Assembly: GCA_031373255.1 (NCBI GenBank) | Contig: JANMMJ010000057.1 | Location: 1 to 64,000 of the forward strand | Origin: JANMMJ01 sp031373255 | Lineage (GTDB): Bacteria > Pseudomonadota > Alphaproteobacteria > Rhizobiales > Aestuariivirgaceae | Direction: 5' to 3' | Length of the DNA stretch: 64,000 nt | In this document: in pieces, positions 14,610-23,679 of the stretch | How the letters are laid out: every line of letters begins with the position of its first letter | Numbering within the stretch: position 1 is the first letter of the stretch | Notes under the pieces: model-generated | The model's input: the letters and a program-made list of their open reading frames with translations, nothing else | Databases searched by the model: none | What the model was told of the DNA's origin: nothing | Made by a program: the position numbers and the translations under genes

Positions 14610-15530
14610 CTACCACGGATTCCAGTCGTAAACCCGCTGCTTCGGAATCTTGATATCGTTGCCATCGAGCGTGTTGAGAATGTCGTTCTGGTAGCCAGCC
14701 TTCTTGTAGAACTCATGACCCTGGCCCGCGCCGCGCACGTGCGTCATGAAATGCCCGATTTCATGCGCGAGAGTCTTCAGCATTGGCCGTGGCGTAACGC
14801 CTTGTGAGACATTCGCCACTTGATCCTTCATCAGGATGACTTTCGTCGCAATGTGGAAAAATCCATTGGGATGGCCGGAGTCCTGCGATGTCAGGCTGGA
14901 GCCCGCCAGAAACACCCGTATCGGCACCTGGAGATCGCCTTTGCCCGGAGCAATTTGCGTGTCCTTGTGATCGGCGAGAAGTTGCGCGGAACTGGCCGAA
15001 GCACTGCTCTCAAGGCCGGGGAGCGCGAGCGTCACAGCCTTTCCGAGTTTGAACCAGATGTTGGCCTGACTGCCATAAACGCTATTGAGACCCTCGACCC
15101 ATTCCTTTGCATCTTTCGGCCCGAAAACCGTTCGCGATACTGGAACTTTTTTGGCGTCGACATCCTGCAGGAAGAAAAACGAAATGGAAAAGGTGCGGCT
15201 GCCGTGCACGCTGACCTTGATCTCGGCCGACGACTTGTCCTTTTTGGCGGCAATTCTGGCTTCGCCTCCGTTTTTGCCGGTGACCATGAACAATCTGTGA
15301 CGCTCGCTGAGAAACAGGGAGACGATCTTGCCGGCTACAACCGGGAACTTCTGCCGCGCCACCTCGAGAATCGTGATCTTCTCTTTGTGTTCGCTTGCCC
15401 TGACTGCGAAGCCCTCGCCGTCCTCAAGGACGACCAGATTCGGCTTGCCAACCGGAACCATCATCCATTCTGTCCCAGGTATATTGCTGTCGACGCCTTT
15501 ATTGCGCTCGATTTCAATGAACTTGGCCAT
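14610..15530 (-). CDS. zincin-like metalloprotease-type protein of unknown family
   Basis: 306 aa from ATG 15530 (MAKFIEIERN); the frame reaches a GTG at 15581 but the ATG gives the natural N-terminus. Near the C-terminus is HEIGHFMTHVRGAGQGHEF (about residues 257-275), an HExxH zinc site followed by a possible third His. The preceding TKVILMKDQVANVS segment is what is often seen before such a site. The first ~220 residues match nothing I recognise. No signal peptide is visible. It could be a cytoplasmic peptidase or a toxin/effector-like protein; the substrate is unknown. The C-terminus ends in YDWNPW. Confidence 0.75.
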   Translation of the reverse strand: MAKFIEIERNKGVDSNIPGTEWMMVPVGKPNLVVLEDGEGFAVRASEHKEKITILEVARQKFPVVAGKIVSLFLSERHRLFMVTGKNGGEARIAAKKDKSSAEIKVSVHGSRTFSISFFFLQDVDAKKVPVSRTVFGPKDAKEWVEGLNSVYGSQANIWFKLGKAVTLALPGLESSASASSAQLLADHKDTQIAPGKGDLQVPIRVFLAGSSLTSQDSGHPNGFFHIATKVILMKDQVANVSQGVTPRPMLKTLAHEIGHFMTHVRGAGQGHEFYKKAGYQNDILNTLDGNDIKIPKQRVYDWNPW

Positions 15531-15623
15531 GGCGCAGTTCGCCTTCGTGGTTTGTTTCGGAGACTCGGGGGAGGCTAACACATCACTCCCGCCTGCCGAA
15601 ACGGGCGCGTCGGCAGAACCCCT

Positions 15624-16268
15624 TCAAACCTTCGCTTCAATTTCGATCTGGCGGAGCATGGTTTCAAGGCCCTCCTCAAAGGTTGCCTTGTGATAGGGCG
15701 GCGCGAAATAGGGACCGGCGGACGCCACGGCCGGAAATTCGCGTGCCACGACATCATCCGGCACCGGCTCGGCAGTGGAAGGCCCCTTGCTGTATCCCGA
15801 TGTCTCGTCGAGCATCGCACCCATCAAATAATAGCCAAGTCCGCGAAACCGTTTGGCCCGCCATTCCGGCTCGCGGCCTGACGCGTCAAACAGCGCCAGG
15901 ATGCGGTTCAGCACGCCGAGCGCAAAGCGTGTATTGAGCCGGTGCACCGCGATATAGGGAAAGAAACCGGGGTGGCGGAGCGCCATGGCGCGAAGATCAT
16001 GGCTCACCTGCCGCAGGCTTTCGACCCAGACGGGCGATGGTTCGGGCACATCGACTTCCGCAAGGCAGGCATCGAGCATGGCGTCATAGAGGTGCGTCTT
16101 GCTCGGATAGTAGTGGTAGATGCTCATCGCCTCGCAGCCGAGCGCCTTGGCCAGCACCCGGAAACTGAAGCGGTCGAGGCCTTCACGATCGATCAGGGCC
16201 AACGCCTCGCTGACAATGCGTTCGCCGCTGAGCTGCTCGCGCTTGTGCCGCTGATTCCCCGGTTTCAT
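15624..16268 (-). CDS. TetR family transcriptional regulator
   Basis: 214 aa from ATG 16268; the frame extends upstream but without a sensible protein. The N-terminal helix-turn-helix reads RIVSEALALIDREGLDRFSFRVLAKALGCEAMSIYHYYPSKTHLYDAMLD, and the rest is a TetR-type C-terminal ligand-binding region. It lies 100 bases downstream of the CMD-family gene on the same strand. Three copies of one palindrome stand before that gene, so the simplest model is an autoregulated operon of CMD protein then repressor. The ligand is unknown. Confidence 0.92.
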   Translation of the reverse strand: MKPGNQRHKREQLSGERIVSEALALIDREGLDRFSFRVLAKALGCEAMSIYHYYPSKTHLYDAMLDACLAEVDVPEPSPVWVESLRQVSHDLRAMALRHPGFFPYIAVHRLNTRFALGVLNRILALFDASGREPEWRAKRFRGLGYYLMGAMLDETSGYSKGPSTAEPVPDDVVAREFPAVASAGPYFAPPYHKATFEEGLETMLRQIEIEAKV

Positions 16269-16368
16269 GCTGCACCATGTTTGCGCGGCTGGCGGGCGGA
16301 TGACAATGCTTTGTCCCCCGGCGTGGCGGACCACGCCGGAGGCCGGACGGACAGAGCCAACCGCAGTT

Positions 16369-16809
16369 TCACTGGCCGCCCAGTTCCTTCTTGAACTGGA
16401 CCATGTCCACCTGCAGCCCATGGAACACCGTGCTCCAGTTGCGCGTCAGGCCCGCCATGGCGATGGCCTCGCCGATTTCCTCATCGCTGGCGCCGTTCTG
16501 CTTCGCGGTATTGGTGTCGATCCATACGCAATATTCGCACGGGATCTGGGCCCCAACGGCAAGCGAGATCAGCGCCTTGACCTTGGGCGGCAGCGCTGTC
16601 GTCTCCGACAGTTCCAGTTCCTTGGTCTGTTGCCACAAACCCGGGATGGCCGATTTCGGAACGGCCTTCACGAAGCTTGGCACGCTTCCGAACGTCTTCT
16701 CGATATCGGCATATGTGGCGGCGGCATCGCCGGCATGTGCCGAGGTGGCCAATCCCAGGCCGGAGGCAATCACAAGAACGGTGAGGCAAGTGAATGATGT
16801 GCGGTTCAT
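16369..16809 (-). CDS. carboxymuconolactone decarboxylase (AhpD-like) family protein with signal peptide
   Basis: 146 aa from ATG 16809, which has AAAGGAAAC before it; an in-frame ATG at 16824 would add five residues. The signal peptide is clear (MNRTSFTCLTVLVIASGLGLATSAHA). The CMD core carries the CxxC redox pair in IPCEYCVWIDTNTAKQNGASDEEIGEAIAMAG. AhpD-like proteins reduce peroxidase partners or lipoyl groups using this pair. A periplasmic location is unusual compared with the cytoplasmic AhpD. It is the first gene of a two-gene unit with TetR. Confidence 0.9.
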   Translation of the reverse strand: MNRTSFTCLTVLVIASGLGLATSAHAGDAAATYADIEKTFGSVPSFVKAVPKSAIPGLWQQTKELELSETTALPPKVKALISLAVGAQIPCEYCVWIDTNTAKQNGASDEEIGEAIAMAGLTRNWSTVFHGLQVDMVQFKKELGGQ

Positions 16810-16830
16810 GGCGTTTCCTTTCATGGTTTA

Positions 16831-16902
16831 CCTTACAATGTAAGGCGTAGTTGCAAAATAAACTTACGATGTAAGATGTCAAGCAAAATCTTACATCGTA
16901 AG
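16831..16902. promoter_or_regulatory. three TetR-type operator palindromes
   Basis: CCTTACAATGTAAGG at 16831-16845, CTTACGATGTAAG at 16863-16875 and CTTACATCGTAAG at 16890-16902. All share CTTAC-N3-GTAAG; the second and third are exact reverse complements of each other. Centres are 31 and 27 bases apart. They lie directly upstream of the CMD-family gene, whose operon ends with the TetR gene, so they are the likely binding sites of that repressor. Confidence 0.85.
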
Positions 16903-17124
16903 ATGCATTTTGGACGCCACTCTGGATCGGGCTCTGGTGTCGGCTTTATTGCCGGTGGGCAGCGTTGGGTGCTAGCCTCCCCGGCCAAGGAGCTGACAAG
17001 ATTTTGAACATGCGCCGGCCGCCCAAAAGACCAGGCTACGATTGTTGCGACGGGGAAGATTGCGCGAGCCGTTAGGTTCGAAGCTATCAGCAATCATCAA
17101 CGCAATGTCTTTTCGGAGTCTGTC

Positions 17125-18036
17125 ATGCGCGCCGCTCTGTATCATTCCCCTGTCTTGCAACTTGTCACCGCGTCTGCCCTGTGGGGCGGTGCGACCGTTC
17201 TGAACAAGGTCCTCCTGGCTTCGATCGCGCCGGTGGCCCTGCTGGTCGTGCAACTCGCGGCCAGTACTTTTGCCCTTGCATGTGTTGTTTTGGTTTTCGG
17301 GATCAGGCGGCCAGATACATCGCTGCTCTTGCCTTTGGCACTGCTCGGCGTGCTCAATCCGGGTATCGCCTACACGCTGAACCTGATCGGCCTTGTCCAA
17401 GTGACGGCCAGCGTGACCACGCTGCTCTGGGCGGCCGAACCCATTCTCATCGCTGTCATTGCTTTCGCTCTCTTGCGTGAACCGATCACCTTTGGCCTCG
17501 CTTGTGTGCTGGCGCTTGGCGGCGTTGGCGTGCTTCTCGTCACCAATGCCGTGTCCGGATTCGGCACCGCCAGCAACACGCCTTCCGGCATTCTCCTGTT
17601 GCTGTCATCTGTGGTGTGCTGCGCGTTCTATTCCGTGATCTCGCGAAAATTCAGCAACGCCGCCGATCCGGTCTTCATTGTCGCCATCCAGCAGGCCGCA
17701 GGCTTGATCTGGGCTGTGGCTTTGCTGTTATGCGGCACCTCCTATGGCTCCGTGCACGACATCGGCAGCGTCCCGCTTCACTTGATATTGGCTTCGGCAC
17801 TGTCGGGGCTGATGTATTACGCCGCTGCTTATGGCTTGTTCCTCTCGGCGCTGAGGCATGTGTCGGCGGGCATAGCCGGCAGCTATTTCAATCTCATTCC
17901 GCTTTTCGGTGTGGCGCTCGCCTATATTTTGCTTGGCGAGAGATTGGCAACGGCCCAGTGGCTGGGTGCAGCAGCCATCGTACTATCGGCGCTTGGGCTG
18001 GTGCGATTGACGGGAAAGACCCGGACACCCGCGTAA
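17125..18036 (+). CDS. EamA/DMT-type transporter
   Basis: 303 aa, with about ten hydrophobic segments in two repeats of five, the EamA arrangement. Typical pieces are LWGGATVLNKVLLASIAPVALLVVQL, TLLWAAEPILIAVIAFALLREP near the end of the first half, and FNLIPLFGVALAYILLGERLATAQWLGAAAIVLSAL near the end of the second. The family exports small metabolites such as amino acids or drugs; the substrate cannot be read from sequence. It is convergent with the antiporter gene, 7 bases between stops. Confidence 0.92.
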   Translation: MRAALYHSPVLQLVTASALWGGATVLNKVLLASIAPVALLVVQLAASTFALACVVLVFGIRRPDTSLLLPLALLGVLNPGIAYTLNLIGLVQVTASVTTLLWAAEPILIAVIAFALLREPITFGLACVLALGGVGVLLVTNAVSGFGTASNTPSGILLLLSSVVCCAFYSVISRKFSNAADPVFIVAIQQAAGLIWAVALLLCGTSYGSVHDIGSVPLHLILASALSGLMYYAAAYGLFLSALRHVSAGIAGSYFNLIPLFGVALAYILLGERLATAQWLGAAAIVLSALGLVRLTGKTRTPA

Positions 18037-18043
18037 CGCAGGT

Positions 18044-19657
18044 CTATTTGACCGGCTTTCCTGCCGCCAGCATCGCCTGGGCAAGTTCATGCTCGGCCAT
18101 GATCACCCGCGTGGCGCCGAGTGCCTTGAAGCGTTCGGTCTCGTCGTCCTCGTGCGCCCTGACCACGATGCCGAGCTTGGGATTGGCCTTGCGCGCCTTC
18201 TCGACGATTTGCCCGGCTTCGATCGGATCGGCAATGGCCACATAGAGCCTGGACGCACGGGCGAGATCGGCCATGGCGAGGATATCGTCAGCAGCACCGC
18301 TGCCTTCGAAGGCCGTGAGCCCAAGGCCGCGGGCCGCCTCGATGCGCTCGGTGCGGTCATCGACAATGAGCGGGCTTTGGCCCTTCGCCTGAAGCGCTTC
18401 GGCGATGCGGCTGCCCACCCGGCCATAGCCGATGACCACCGCGTGGCCCTTGCCCGCACCCGTCATTTTCGGCGTCTCTTCTGCGTGCGGACGGCTCCAC
18501 CGGTCAGCCAGTGTGAACACCAGAGGATGCACCATGATCGAAATGATGGCGCTGGCCAGGATGAGATCGCGCCCATCGGCATTGAGCACGCCAAGCGAAT
18601 CGCCGAGCGTGGCGAGGATGAAGGAAAACTCCCCGATCTGTGCGAGGCTCGCCGAAACCGTGAGGCCGGTGAGATGCGATTCGCCGAAAAGCCGCACCAG
18701 CCCATAGGCGGCGAATGATTTGCCGATGATGATGATGGCGAGCGTCAGCAGCAGTTCGACTGGCATCCTGAGCACGATAGCCGGATCGAACAGCATGCCG
18801 ACGGCCACGAAGAAGAGGACCGCGAAGGCATCGCGAAGCGGCAGGGTTTCTTCCGCCGCCCTGTGGCTGAGCGGCGATTCCGCCAGGATCATGCCGGCGA
18901 AGAACGCTCCGAGCGCAAACGACATGTCGAACAGGCTGGCCGCCATGAAGGCAACGACGAGCGCAATGGCCAGCACGCCGAGGCGGAACAGTTCGCGCGA
19001 CCCGGTATGCGCTGTCCAGTGAATGAGCCACGGAATGAGACGACGCCCGCCCACCAGCATGACCGCCACGAAAGCCGCGAACTTGACGGCCGTCATGCCG
19101 AGGTCGAAGGCAAGTTCCGGGAGATCGGGCTCGACGGCGGCCTTGGCAAGTGCCGGCAGCAGCACCAGCGCCAGCACCATGGCGAGATCCTCGACGATGA
19201 GCCAGCCCACGGCAATCCGGCCGCGCATTGTCTCGACGATGTGGCGCTCCTGCAAGGCGCGCAGCAGCACGACGGTGCTGGCAACGGAGAGCGCTAGTCC
19301 GAAGATCGTGCTGCCGAGAAGCGTCCAGCCCATCCACTGCCCGAAGCCAATGCCAAGCAGAGTCGCCGCCGCGATCTGCACGATGGCGCCGGGCACCGCG
19401 ATGCGCTTGACGCTCAGGAGGTCCTTCATCGAAAAATGCAGGCCGACGCCGAACATCAAAAGGATGACGCCGATTTCAGCGAGCTGGTCCGCCAGACCCT
19501 GGTCAGCCACATAGCCCGGCGTGAACGGCCCCACCACCACACCCGCCATCAGATAGCCGACAAGCGGCGGCAATCGCAGCCGATGGGCGAAGGCCCCGAA
19601 GATATAAGCGAGCCCCAGGCCCGCCACGAGTATGCTGATCAATGGTCCCGCATGCAT
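18044..19657 (-). CDS. CPA2-family cation:proton antiporter (YbaL/KefB-like)
   Basis: 537 aa with about twelve membrane segments followed by a cytoplasmic TrkA-N (RCK) domain. The start MHAGPLISILVAGLGLAYIFGAFAHRLRLPPLVGYLMAGVVVGPF and the IGVILLMFGVGLHFS segment are typical of YbaL. The RCK domain begins at about residue 400 (GHAVVIGYGRVGSRIAEAL, an intact dinucleotide-binding GxGxxG) and ends near the C-terminus. Such proteins exchange K+ or Na+ for protons under nucleotide control. A hairpin stands 59 bases upstream, between this gene and the RTX gene. Confidence 0.92.
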   Translation of the reverse strand: MHAGPLISILVAGLGLAYIFGAFAHRLRLPPLVGYLMAGVVVGPFTPGYVADQGLADQLAEIGVILLMFGVGLHFSMKDLLSVKRIAVPGAIVQIAAATLLGIGFGQWMGWTLLGSTIFGLALSVASTVVLLRALQERHIVETMRGRIAVGWLIVEDLAMVLALVLLPALAKAAVEPDLPELAFDLGMTAVKFAAFVAVMLVGGRRLIPWLIHWTAHTGSRELFRLGVLAIALVVAFMAASLFDMSFALGAFFAGMILAESPLSHRAAEETLPLRDAFAVLFFVAVGMLFDPAIVLRMPVELLLTLAIIIIGKSFAAYGLVRLFGESHLTGLTVSASLAQIGEFSFILATLGDSLGVLNADGRDLILASAIISIMVHPLVFTLADRWSRPHAEETPKMTGAGKGHAVVIGYGRVGSRIAEALQAKGQSPLIVDDRTERIEAARGLGLTAFEGSGAADDILAMADLARASRLYVAIADPIEAGQIVEKARKANPKLGIVVRAHEDDETERFKALGATRVIMAEHELAQAMLAAGKPVK

Positions 19658-19715
19658 GATGGTCGAGACTTAGCGGAACAGGCTCTCGGTCCGCAACGGT
19701 TCATCCGCTTCTGAT

Positions 19716-19747
19716 GCTTCTCCCTGCGAATCTGCGCAGGGAGAAGC
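19716..19747 (-). terminator. strong hairpin after the second RTX gene
   Basis: GCTTCTCCCTGCG and CGCAGGGAGAAGC make a perfect 13-base stem with a 6-base loop, 14 bases beyond the minus-strand stop of the RTX gene. No U-run follows on the minus strand, but stem strength and position argue for a terminator. Confidence 0.75.
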
Positions 19748-19760
19748 GGAACCTTCAGGA

Positions 19761-21230
19761 TCAGATCACCACGAAATCCGAGAACGTAATATCGGGGGCT
19801 CCGGTGAGGGTGGCGAAGGCAATGGCTTTTGCCGCACCCGTGCCGTCCGCGTCGTAGGATACGACACCCGTGCTGTCATTGTAGATGATCCGATCTTCCG
19901 CGTCCGCAGCGCGTGTGCCCACATGAAACTCGTCCGCCGTCATCTGCCCGATATCGGAAAATATGAAGCCGTCGAGAAAGATCACATCATCGGCCGCGTT
20001 GAAGGCCTTGATCGTATCGGTGTTCGCATCACCAGTCAGCAGCTCACGGAAAAAGAAGCCGTCACCGCCAGCCCCGCCGATCATTACGTCATTGCCCAGG
20101 CCGCCTTCGAGTTGGTCATCCCCGGCGCGGCCGCGCAGGATATCGTTTCCATCGCCACCGAACACAGTGTCGGCGCCCGACGAACCGGTGATCGTGTCAT
20201 CGCCGGAACCGCCGCTCATGAAATCGCCCTCCTTTGATCCATCGATAGCACCGGCATTGGCGGCAAAAATGCGGTCATTGCCATCATCGCCTACGAGCGA
20301 GTCGGATTTCTGGCCGCCTTGCAGCACATCATCGCCAGCACCGCCAATCAGCACGTCTTTGCCATTGCCGCCGGCCATCCTGTCGTTTCCGCCGTTTCCA
20401 AAAAACAGCTCTTCCGCCGCCGTCCCGGTGATCGTGTCATTGCCTTGCGTACCGCTGACAACCTCGATCCCTGAAATCGTGCCGGGACCGCCGAATGAGG
20501 GCGACAAATCCCAGGTGCCGGCACCCAGATTAACGAGCGCCCCATGAGCCGCCAGAACATCGCTGAGATCAAGCTTGTCAAAGGCTCCCTCACCGCCATC
20601 GGCAGTGTCGAGAAAATCACCCTCCTGCACCCGGATGGTATCGTTGCCGGCTTCGCCATTGAAAACTTCCCTGGCAGCTCCGCCGATGATGAGATCGTTT
20701 CCATCGCCGCCATTGATAGTGTTGGTGCCGCCGCGGCCGGAAACCGTGTCGTTGCCACTGCCGCCAATCAGCAGGTCGTCGCCATCGGAGCCGGTGATGC
20801 TGTCGTTGTCTTCGCCACCATCGATCTTGTCGCGATCCGAAGAACCGCCAAGGGTAGCCGCGGTGTGGGCAAAGATCGTGTCATTGCCTGCGCCGCCGAA
20901 AATGTCGTCGCCAACGCTGCCCAATTCGACAGCGTTCAGGAAGCCTCCTTCGATGAAATCGTTTCCGTTGCCGCCGTGTATCGTGTCGATGCCATCGCCC
21001 CCACGGAGCGTGTCGTTGCCGTCTCCGGCGACGATGACGTCGTTGCCTCTTCCAGCAAAGACAAAGTCGTTGCCTGAGCCCAACAGGAATTCATCGCCGG
21101 TGCCGTCGGTCAGCCGCAACCGGTCGAAGATGTGCAGAAACGTATTGCTTTCGATATTGAAGAGCCGCCCTGCACCGGTTGCGTCGGCAATGCCGTTGCT
21201 GTTGCTCGGATCGTTTGTGAAAGTCGCCAT
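19761..21230 (-). CDS. RTX-type calcium-binding repeat protein
   Basis: 489 aa from ATG 21230, with AGGAGATACG upstream. Almost the whole protein from residue ~55 to ~400 is RTX nonapeptide repeat (GGDGIDTIHGGNGNDF, GGSGNDTVSGRGG and similar). The last ~100 residues (FNAADDVIFLDGFIFSD ... YDADGTGAAKAIAFATLTG ... FSDFVVI) are the usual C-terminal region of type I secretion substrates. There is no catalytic domain, so it may be a structural or adhesive surface protein. No secretion genes are nearby. It lies just upstream of the nitrilase-family gene and polysaccharide locus, but is not co-transcribed with the latter. Confidence 0.93.
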   Translation of the reverse strand: MATFTNDPSNSNGIADATGAGRLFNIESNTFLHIFDRLRLTDGTGDEFLLGSGNDFVFAGRGNDVIVAGDGNDTLRGGDGIDTIHGGNGNDFIEGGFLNAVELGSVGDDIFGGAGNDTIFAHTAATLGGSSDRDKIDGGEDNDSITGSDGDDLLIGGSGNDTVSGRGGTNTINGGDGNDLIIGGAAREVFNGEAGNDTIRVQEGDFLDTADGGEGAFDKLDLSDVLAAHGALVNLGAGTWDLSPSFGGPGTISGIEVVSGTQGNDTITGTAAEELFFGNGGNDRMAGGNGKDVLIGGAGDDVLQGGQKSDSLVGDDGNDRIFAANAGAIDGSKEGDFMSGGSGDDTITGSSGADTVFGGDGNDILRGRAGDDQLEGGLGNDVMIGGAGGDGFFFRELLTGDANTDTIKAFNAADDVIFLDGFIFSDIGQMTADEFHVGTRAADAEDRIIYNDSTGVVSYDADGTGAAKAIAFATLTGAPDITFSDFVVI

Positions 21231-21362
21231 GATCGTATCTCCTGTCCTGCCTGACGGAAAATCCACGCCAGTTCAGAATGGAGATTACGATGTTGACCGG
21301 CGAATACTGTGATTCAGGTCACGCCGCTTGGGGGAGATAAAAACAGTAGGCTTCGATTGGCG

Positions 21363-22268
21363 CTACTTCACGAAGCTCCGCCGCACCGGAAGTGTCGAGA
21401 CGTTGGCGGGAGGTGGTGCATCGACGCGGCGTGGCGTGGCCAGCGGACCGAGACTGTCGAGATACGCGGTGTTGAAATTCTTGCCGTACACCGGGAACTC
21501 CGCCGGACGCTCGCGGAAGCTCTTCGCCATCTGGCCTAGCCCCCGGATGCCACGCTCGCGCGAACGCCGCACTTGTTCGAGATCGATTTCGATCGGGATG
21601 ATCTGCTCGGTCGTGTCGCAGCGGTGCAGCGCCCGGCCTGACGGATCGAACACGCAGGACTGGCCGTTGCCGCCCGCACCCAAGCCGTTCACGTCGAACA
21701 CATAGGCCTGCATCATCGCCGATGTGGCATGGCTGATGGCGATATCGACATCGCGGTCGATCGTGTGCGTCATCACCGGATGCAGGATGACCTCGACACC
21801 CATGGCCGTGAGTTGCCTTGAGGTTTCCGGAAACCAGATGTCGTAGCAGTTGAGCACGCCGAACTTGCCGACATTCTCAATATCGAATGTCAGGAACTCG
21901 GTTCCCGGCTGCACCCCCTGCTCCAACGGCACGAAGGGGAACATCTTGCGATAGCGGCCCTCGATTTCGCCTTCGGGATTGATCACCGATGTGGTGTTGA
22001 AGATGGCACCATCGCGGCGTTCGTACATTGAACCGTTGACCAGCCAGATACGATGATGCCGCGCCATCTCCTGAAAGGCCGCCTCGGCCGTACCGGGCAG
22101 CGGCTGAGCATATTGCAGCATGGGTCCATGCACGGCGAGTTCGGAAAACAGAATCATCTGCACCCAGGGATAGAGATGCATGGTCAGTTCGATACGCTGC
22201 CGCATGGCATCGATGTTCGATCCGTGCTGCAGATACATCTGGATTCCGGCGATCGCGAATGGCCGCAT
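21363..22268 (-). CDS. carbon-nitrogen hydrolase (nitrilase superfamily) protein
   Basis: 301 aa. The catalytic triad Glu-Lys-Cys is present: LFSELAVHGP (Glu), GRYRKMFPFVPLEQG (Lys), FGVLNCYDIWFPET (Cys). The family hydrolyses amides or nitriles, for example aliphatic amidases, N-carbamoyl amino acid amidases and beta-ureidopropionases. Given the pyrimidine degradation genes elsewhere in the window, an amide substrate is possible, but the gene lies 24 kb away and nothing links them. It starts 345 bases before the polysaccharide locus, on the opposite strand. Confidence 0.9.
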   Translation of the reverse strand: MRPFAIAGIQMYLQHGSNIDAMRQRIELTMHLYPWVQMILFSELAVHGPMLQYAQPLPGTAEAAFQEMARHHRIWLVNGSMYERRDGAIFNTTSVINPEGEIEGRYRKMFPFVPLEQGVQPGTEFLTFDIENVGKFGVLNCYDIWFPETSRQLTAMGVEVILHPVMTHTIDRDVDIAISHATSAMMQAYVFDVNGLGAGGNGQSCVFDPSGRALHRCDTTEQIIPIEIDLEQVRRSRERGIRGLGQMAKSFRERPAEFPVYGKNFNTAYLDSLGPLATPRRVDAPPPANVSTLPVRRSFVK

Positions 22269-22612
22269 GATGGCCCTTTCTTAGATTATTAAAACTTACC
22301 TAACGGCAATAAAATCACCATCAGGCACGTGATTCCTACCCGAATGAGGGGTCCAAGGCAAACAACGCACGGGGAGGACATAGGTTCACATACGGTTCAC
22401 ATATAATGTCGTAATGCCGCATTTCCTGAAATCGACAATCCGCTGCTACCGTTAATTGTAGCTAAGTGCTTGAGCTTGCTGGAATGCCGGGTCTGGCGAG
22501 GGCTTTTGGCCCTTTCGCCGGTGCTCCTAGCAGGTAACCTCTTGGTAACCTCTCGCTTGAGATTCGGTACGCGCCGTGCTTGAAGCACCTTGCACTGCAC
22601 CAAAATGGAACA
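22269..22612. promoter_or_regulatory. divergent upstream region of the polysaccharide locus
   Basis: 344 bases, AT-richer than the genes. A good -10 box (TATAAT) lies at 22402-22407, preceded by a direct repeat of GGTTCACATA (22383 and 22394). A second direct repeat, TGGTAACCTCT-like, occurs near 22535-22555. No clear -35 at the correct distance. It probably serves the epimerase gene and those behind it; no gene is visible here. Confidence 0.5.
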
Positions 22613-23674
22613 ATGAAAAGCATGGCCGGGACCGATCCTCTTTCAGCACTCGTCAACACGCCACGGCGCTGGCTGGTGACGGGAGCCGCCGGTTTCATCG
22701 GATCGAACCTTATCGAGCATTTGCTGCGCAACAACCAGACAGTGGTGGCGCTCGACAATTTCGCCACCGGGCATCGCCGCAACTTCGCCGAAGTGCAAAC
22801 CCTCGTTACTCCGGCGCAATGGAAGAATTTCTCGCTCATTGAAGGCGATATCCGCGACTTGCAGGTCTGCCGCAGGGCTGTGGCAGGCTGCGATCATGTG
22901 CTTCACCAGGCAGCGCTCGGTTCGGTGCCACGCTCCATCGAAGACCCCTACACCACCAACAGCGTCAATATCGGCGGCTTCCTGAACATGATGGGGGCAG
23001 CCCGCGAGACCGGCGTGAAAAGCTTCGTCTATGCGGGATCAAGCTCCACCTACGGCGATTGGCCGGGCCTTCCCAAAGTGGAACATGAGATCGGCAATCC
23101 CCTGTCGCCTTACGCGGTGACCAAATACGTCAACGAGGTTTACGCCGACGTTTTCAAGCGCTGCTACGATTTCAGCGCCACCGGGCTGCGCTATTTCAAT
23201 GTCTTTGGCCCGCGCCAGGACCCTGACGGAGCTTATGCCGCGGTGATCCCCAAATGGACCGCGGCGATGATCAACGGCGACGAGGTCCGCATCAACGGCG
23301 ATGGCGAAACCAGCCGGGACTTCTGTTTCATAGCCAATGTCGTACAAGCCAATATCCGCGCCAGCCTTGCCGGCCCCGAGGCCCATGGTAAAGTCTACAA
23401 TGTCGCCGTCGGCGGCATCATGACGCTGAACCAGCTTTTCGGCTCGCTGCGCGATACGCTGGGCGAGCACCAGATCCATTACACCCGCGCTCCCGTCTAC
23501 AAGCCGTTCCGGCCCGGTGACGTGCGTCATTCCCAGGCCGACATTTCCCTGGCCCGGCGCCTCCTCGGCTATGCGCCGACCCATACCGTCTTTGAAGGCA
23601 TCCGCGACGCCATGCCCTGGTACATTTCATTTCTGAGTAACCGGACCCCATCGATCCATTCCCCTGCAGCGTGA
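22613..23674 (+). CDS. NAD-dependent epimerase, TviC/WbpP-like (UDP-N-acetylhexosamine or uronate C4 epimerase)
   Basis: 353 aa from ATG 22613 (the frame opens 33 bases earlier with TTG; ATG 22622 is also possible). An extended SDR: WLVTGAAGFIGSNLIEHLLRNN (NAD loop), SSSTYGD (Ser), and LSPYAVTKYVNEVY (Tyr-x3-Lys). The segment DNFATGHRRNFAEV and the 350-residue length fit the WbpP/TviC group that interconverts UDP-GlcNAc(A) and UDP-GalNAc(A). Its stop overlaps the GTG codon before the dehydrogenase gene, so the two are translationally coupled. Together they should provide UDP-N-acetylhexosaminuronic acid for the polymer. Confidence 0.9.
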   Translation: MKSMAGTDPLSALVNTPRRWLVTGAAGFIGSNLIEHLLRNNQTVVALDNFATGHRRNFAEVQTLVTPAQWKNFSLIEGDIRDLQVCRRAVAGCDHVLHQAALGSVPRSIEDPYTTNSVNIGGFLNMMGAARETGVKSFVYAGSSSTYGDWPGLPKVEHEIGNPLSPYAVTKYVNEVYADVFKRCYDFSATGLRYFNVFGPRQDPDGAYAAVIPKWTAAMINGDEVRINGDGETSRDFCFIANVVQANIRASLAGPEAHGKVYNVAVGGIMTLNQLFGSLRDTLGEHQIHYTRAPVYKPFRPGDVRHSQADISLARRLLGYAPTHTVFEGIRDAMPWYISFLSNRTPSIHSPAA

Positions 23675-23679
23675 GTCTC

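Noticed and set aside
16833..17093. An 86-aa minus-strand frame upstream of the CMD-family gene
   Set aside because: It runs through the operator palindromes and has no family resemblance.
21363..22268. Assigning the nitrilase-family protein as the beta-ureidopropionase of the pyrimidine pathway
   Set aside because: It lies 24 kb from the pathway genes, and an M20-type candidate sits in the cluster itself.
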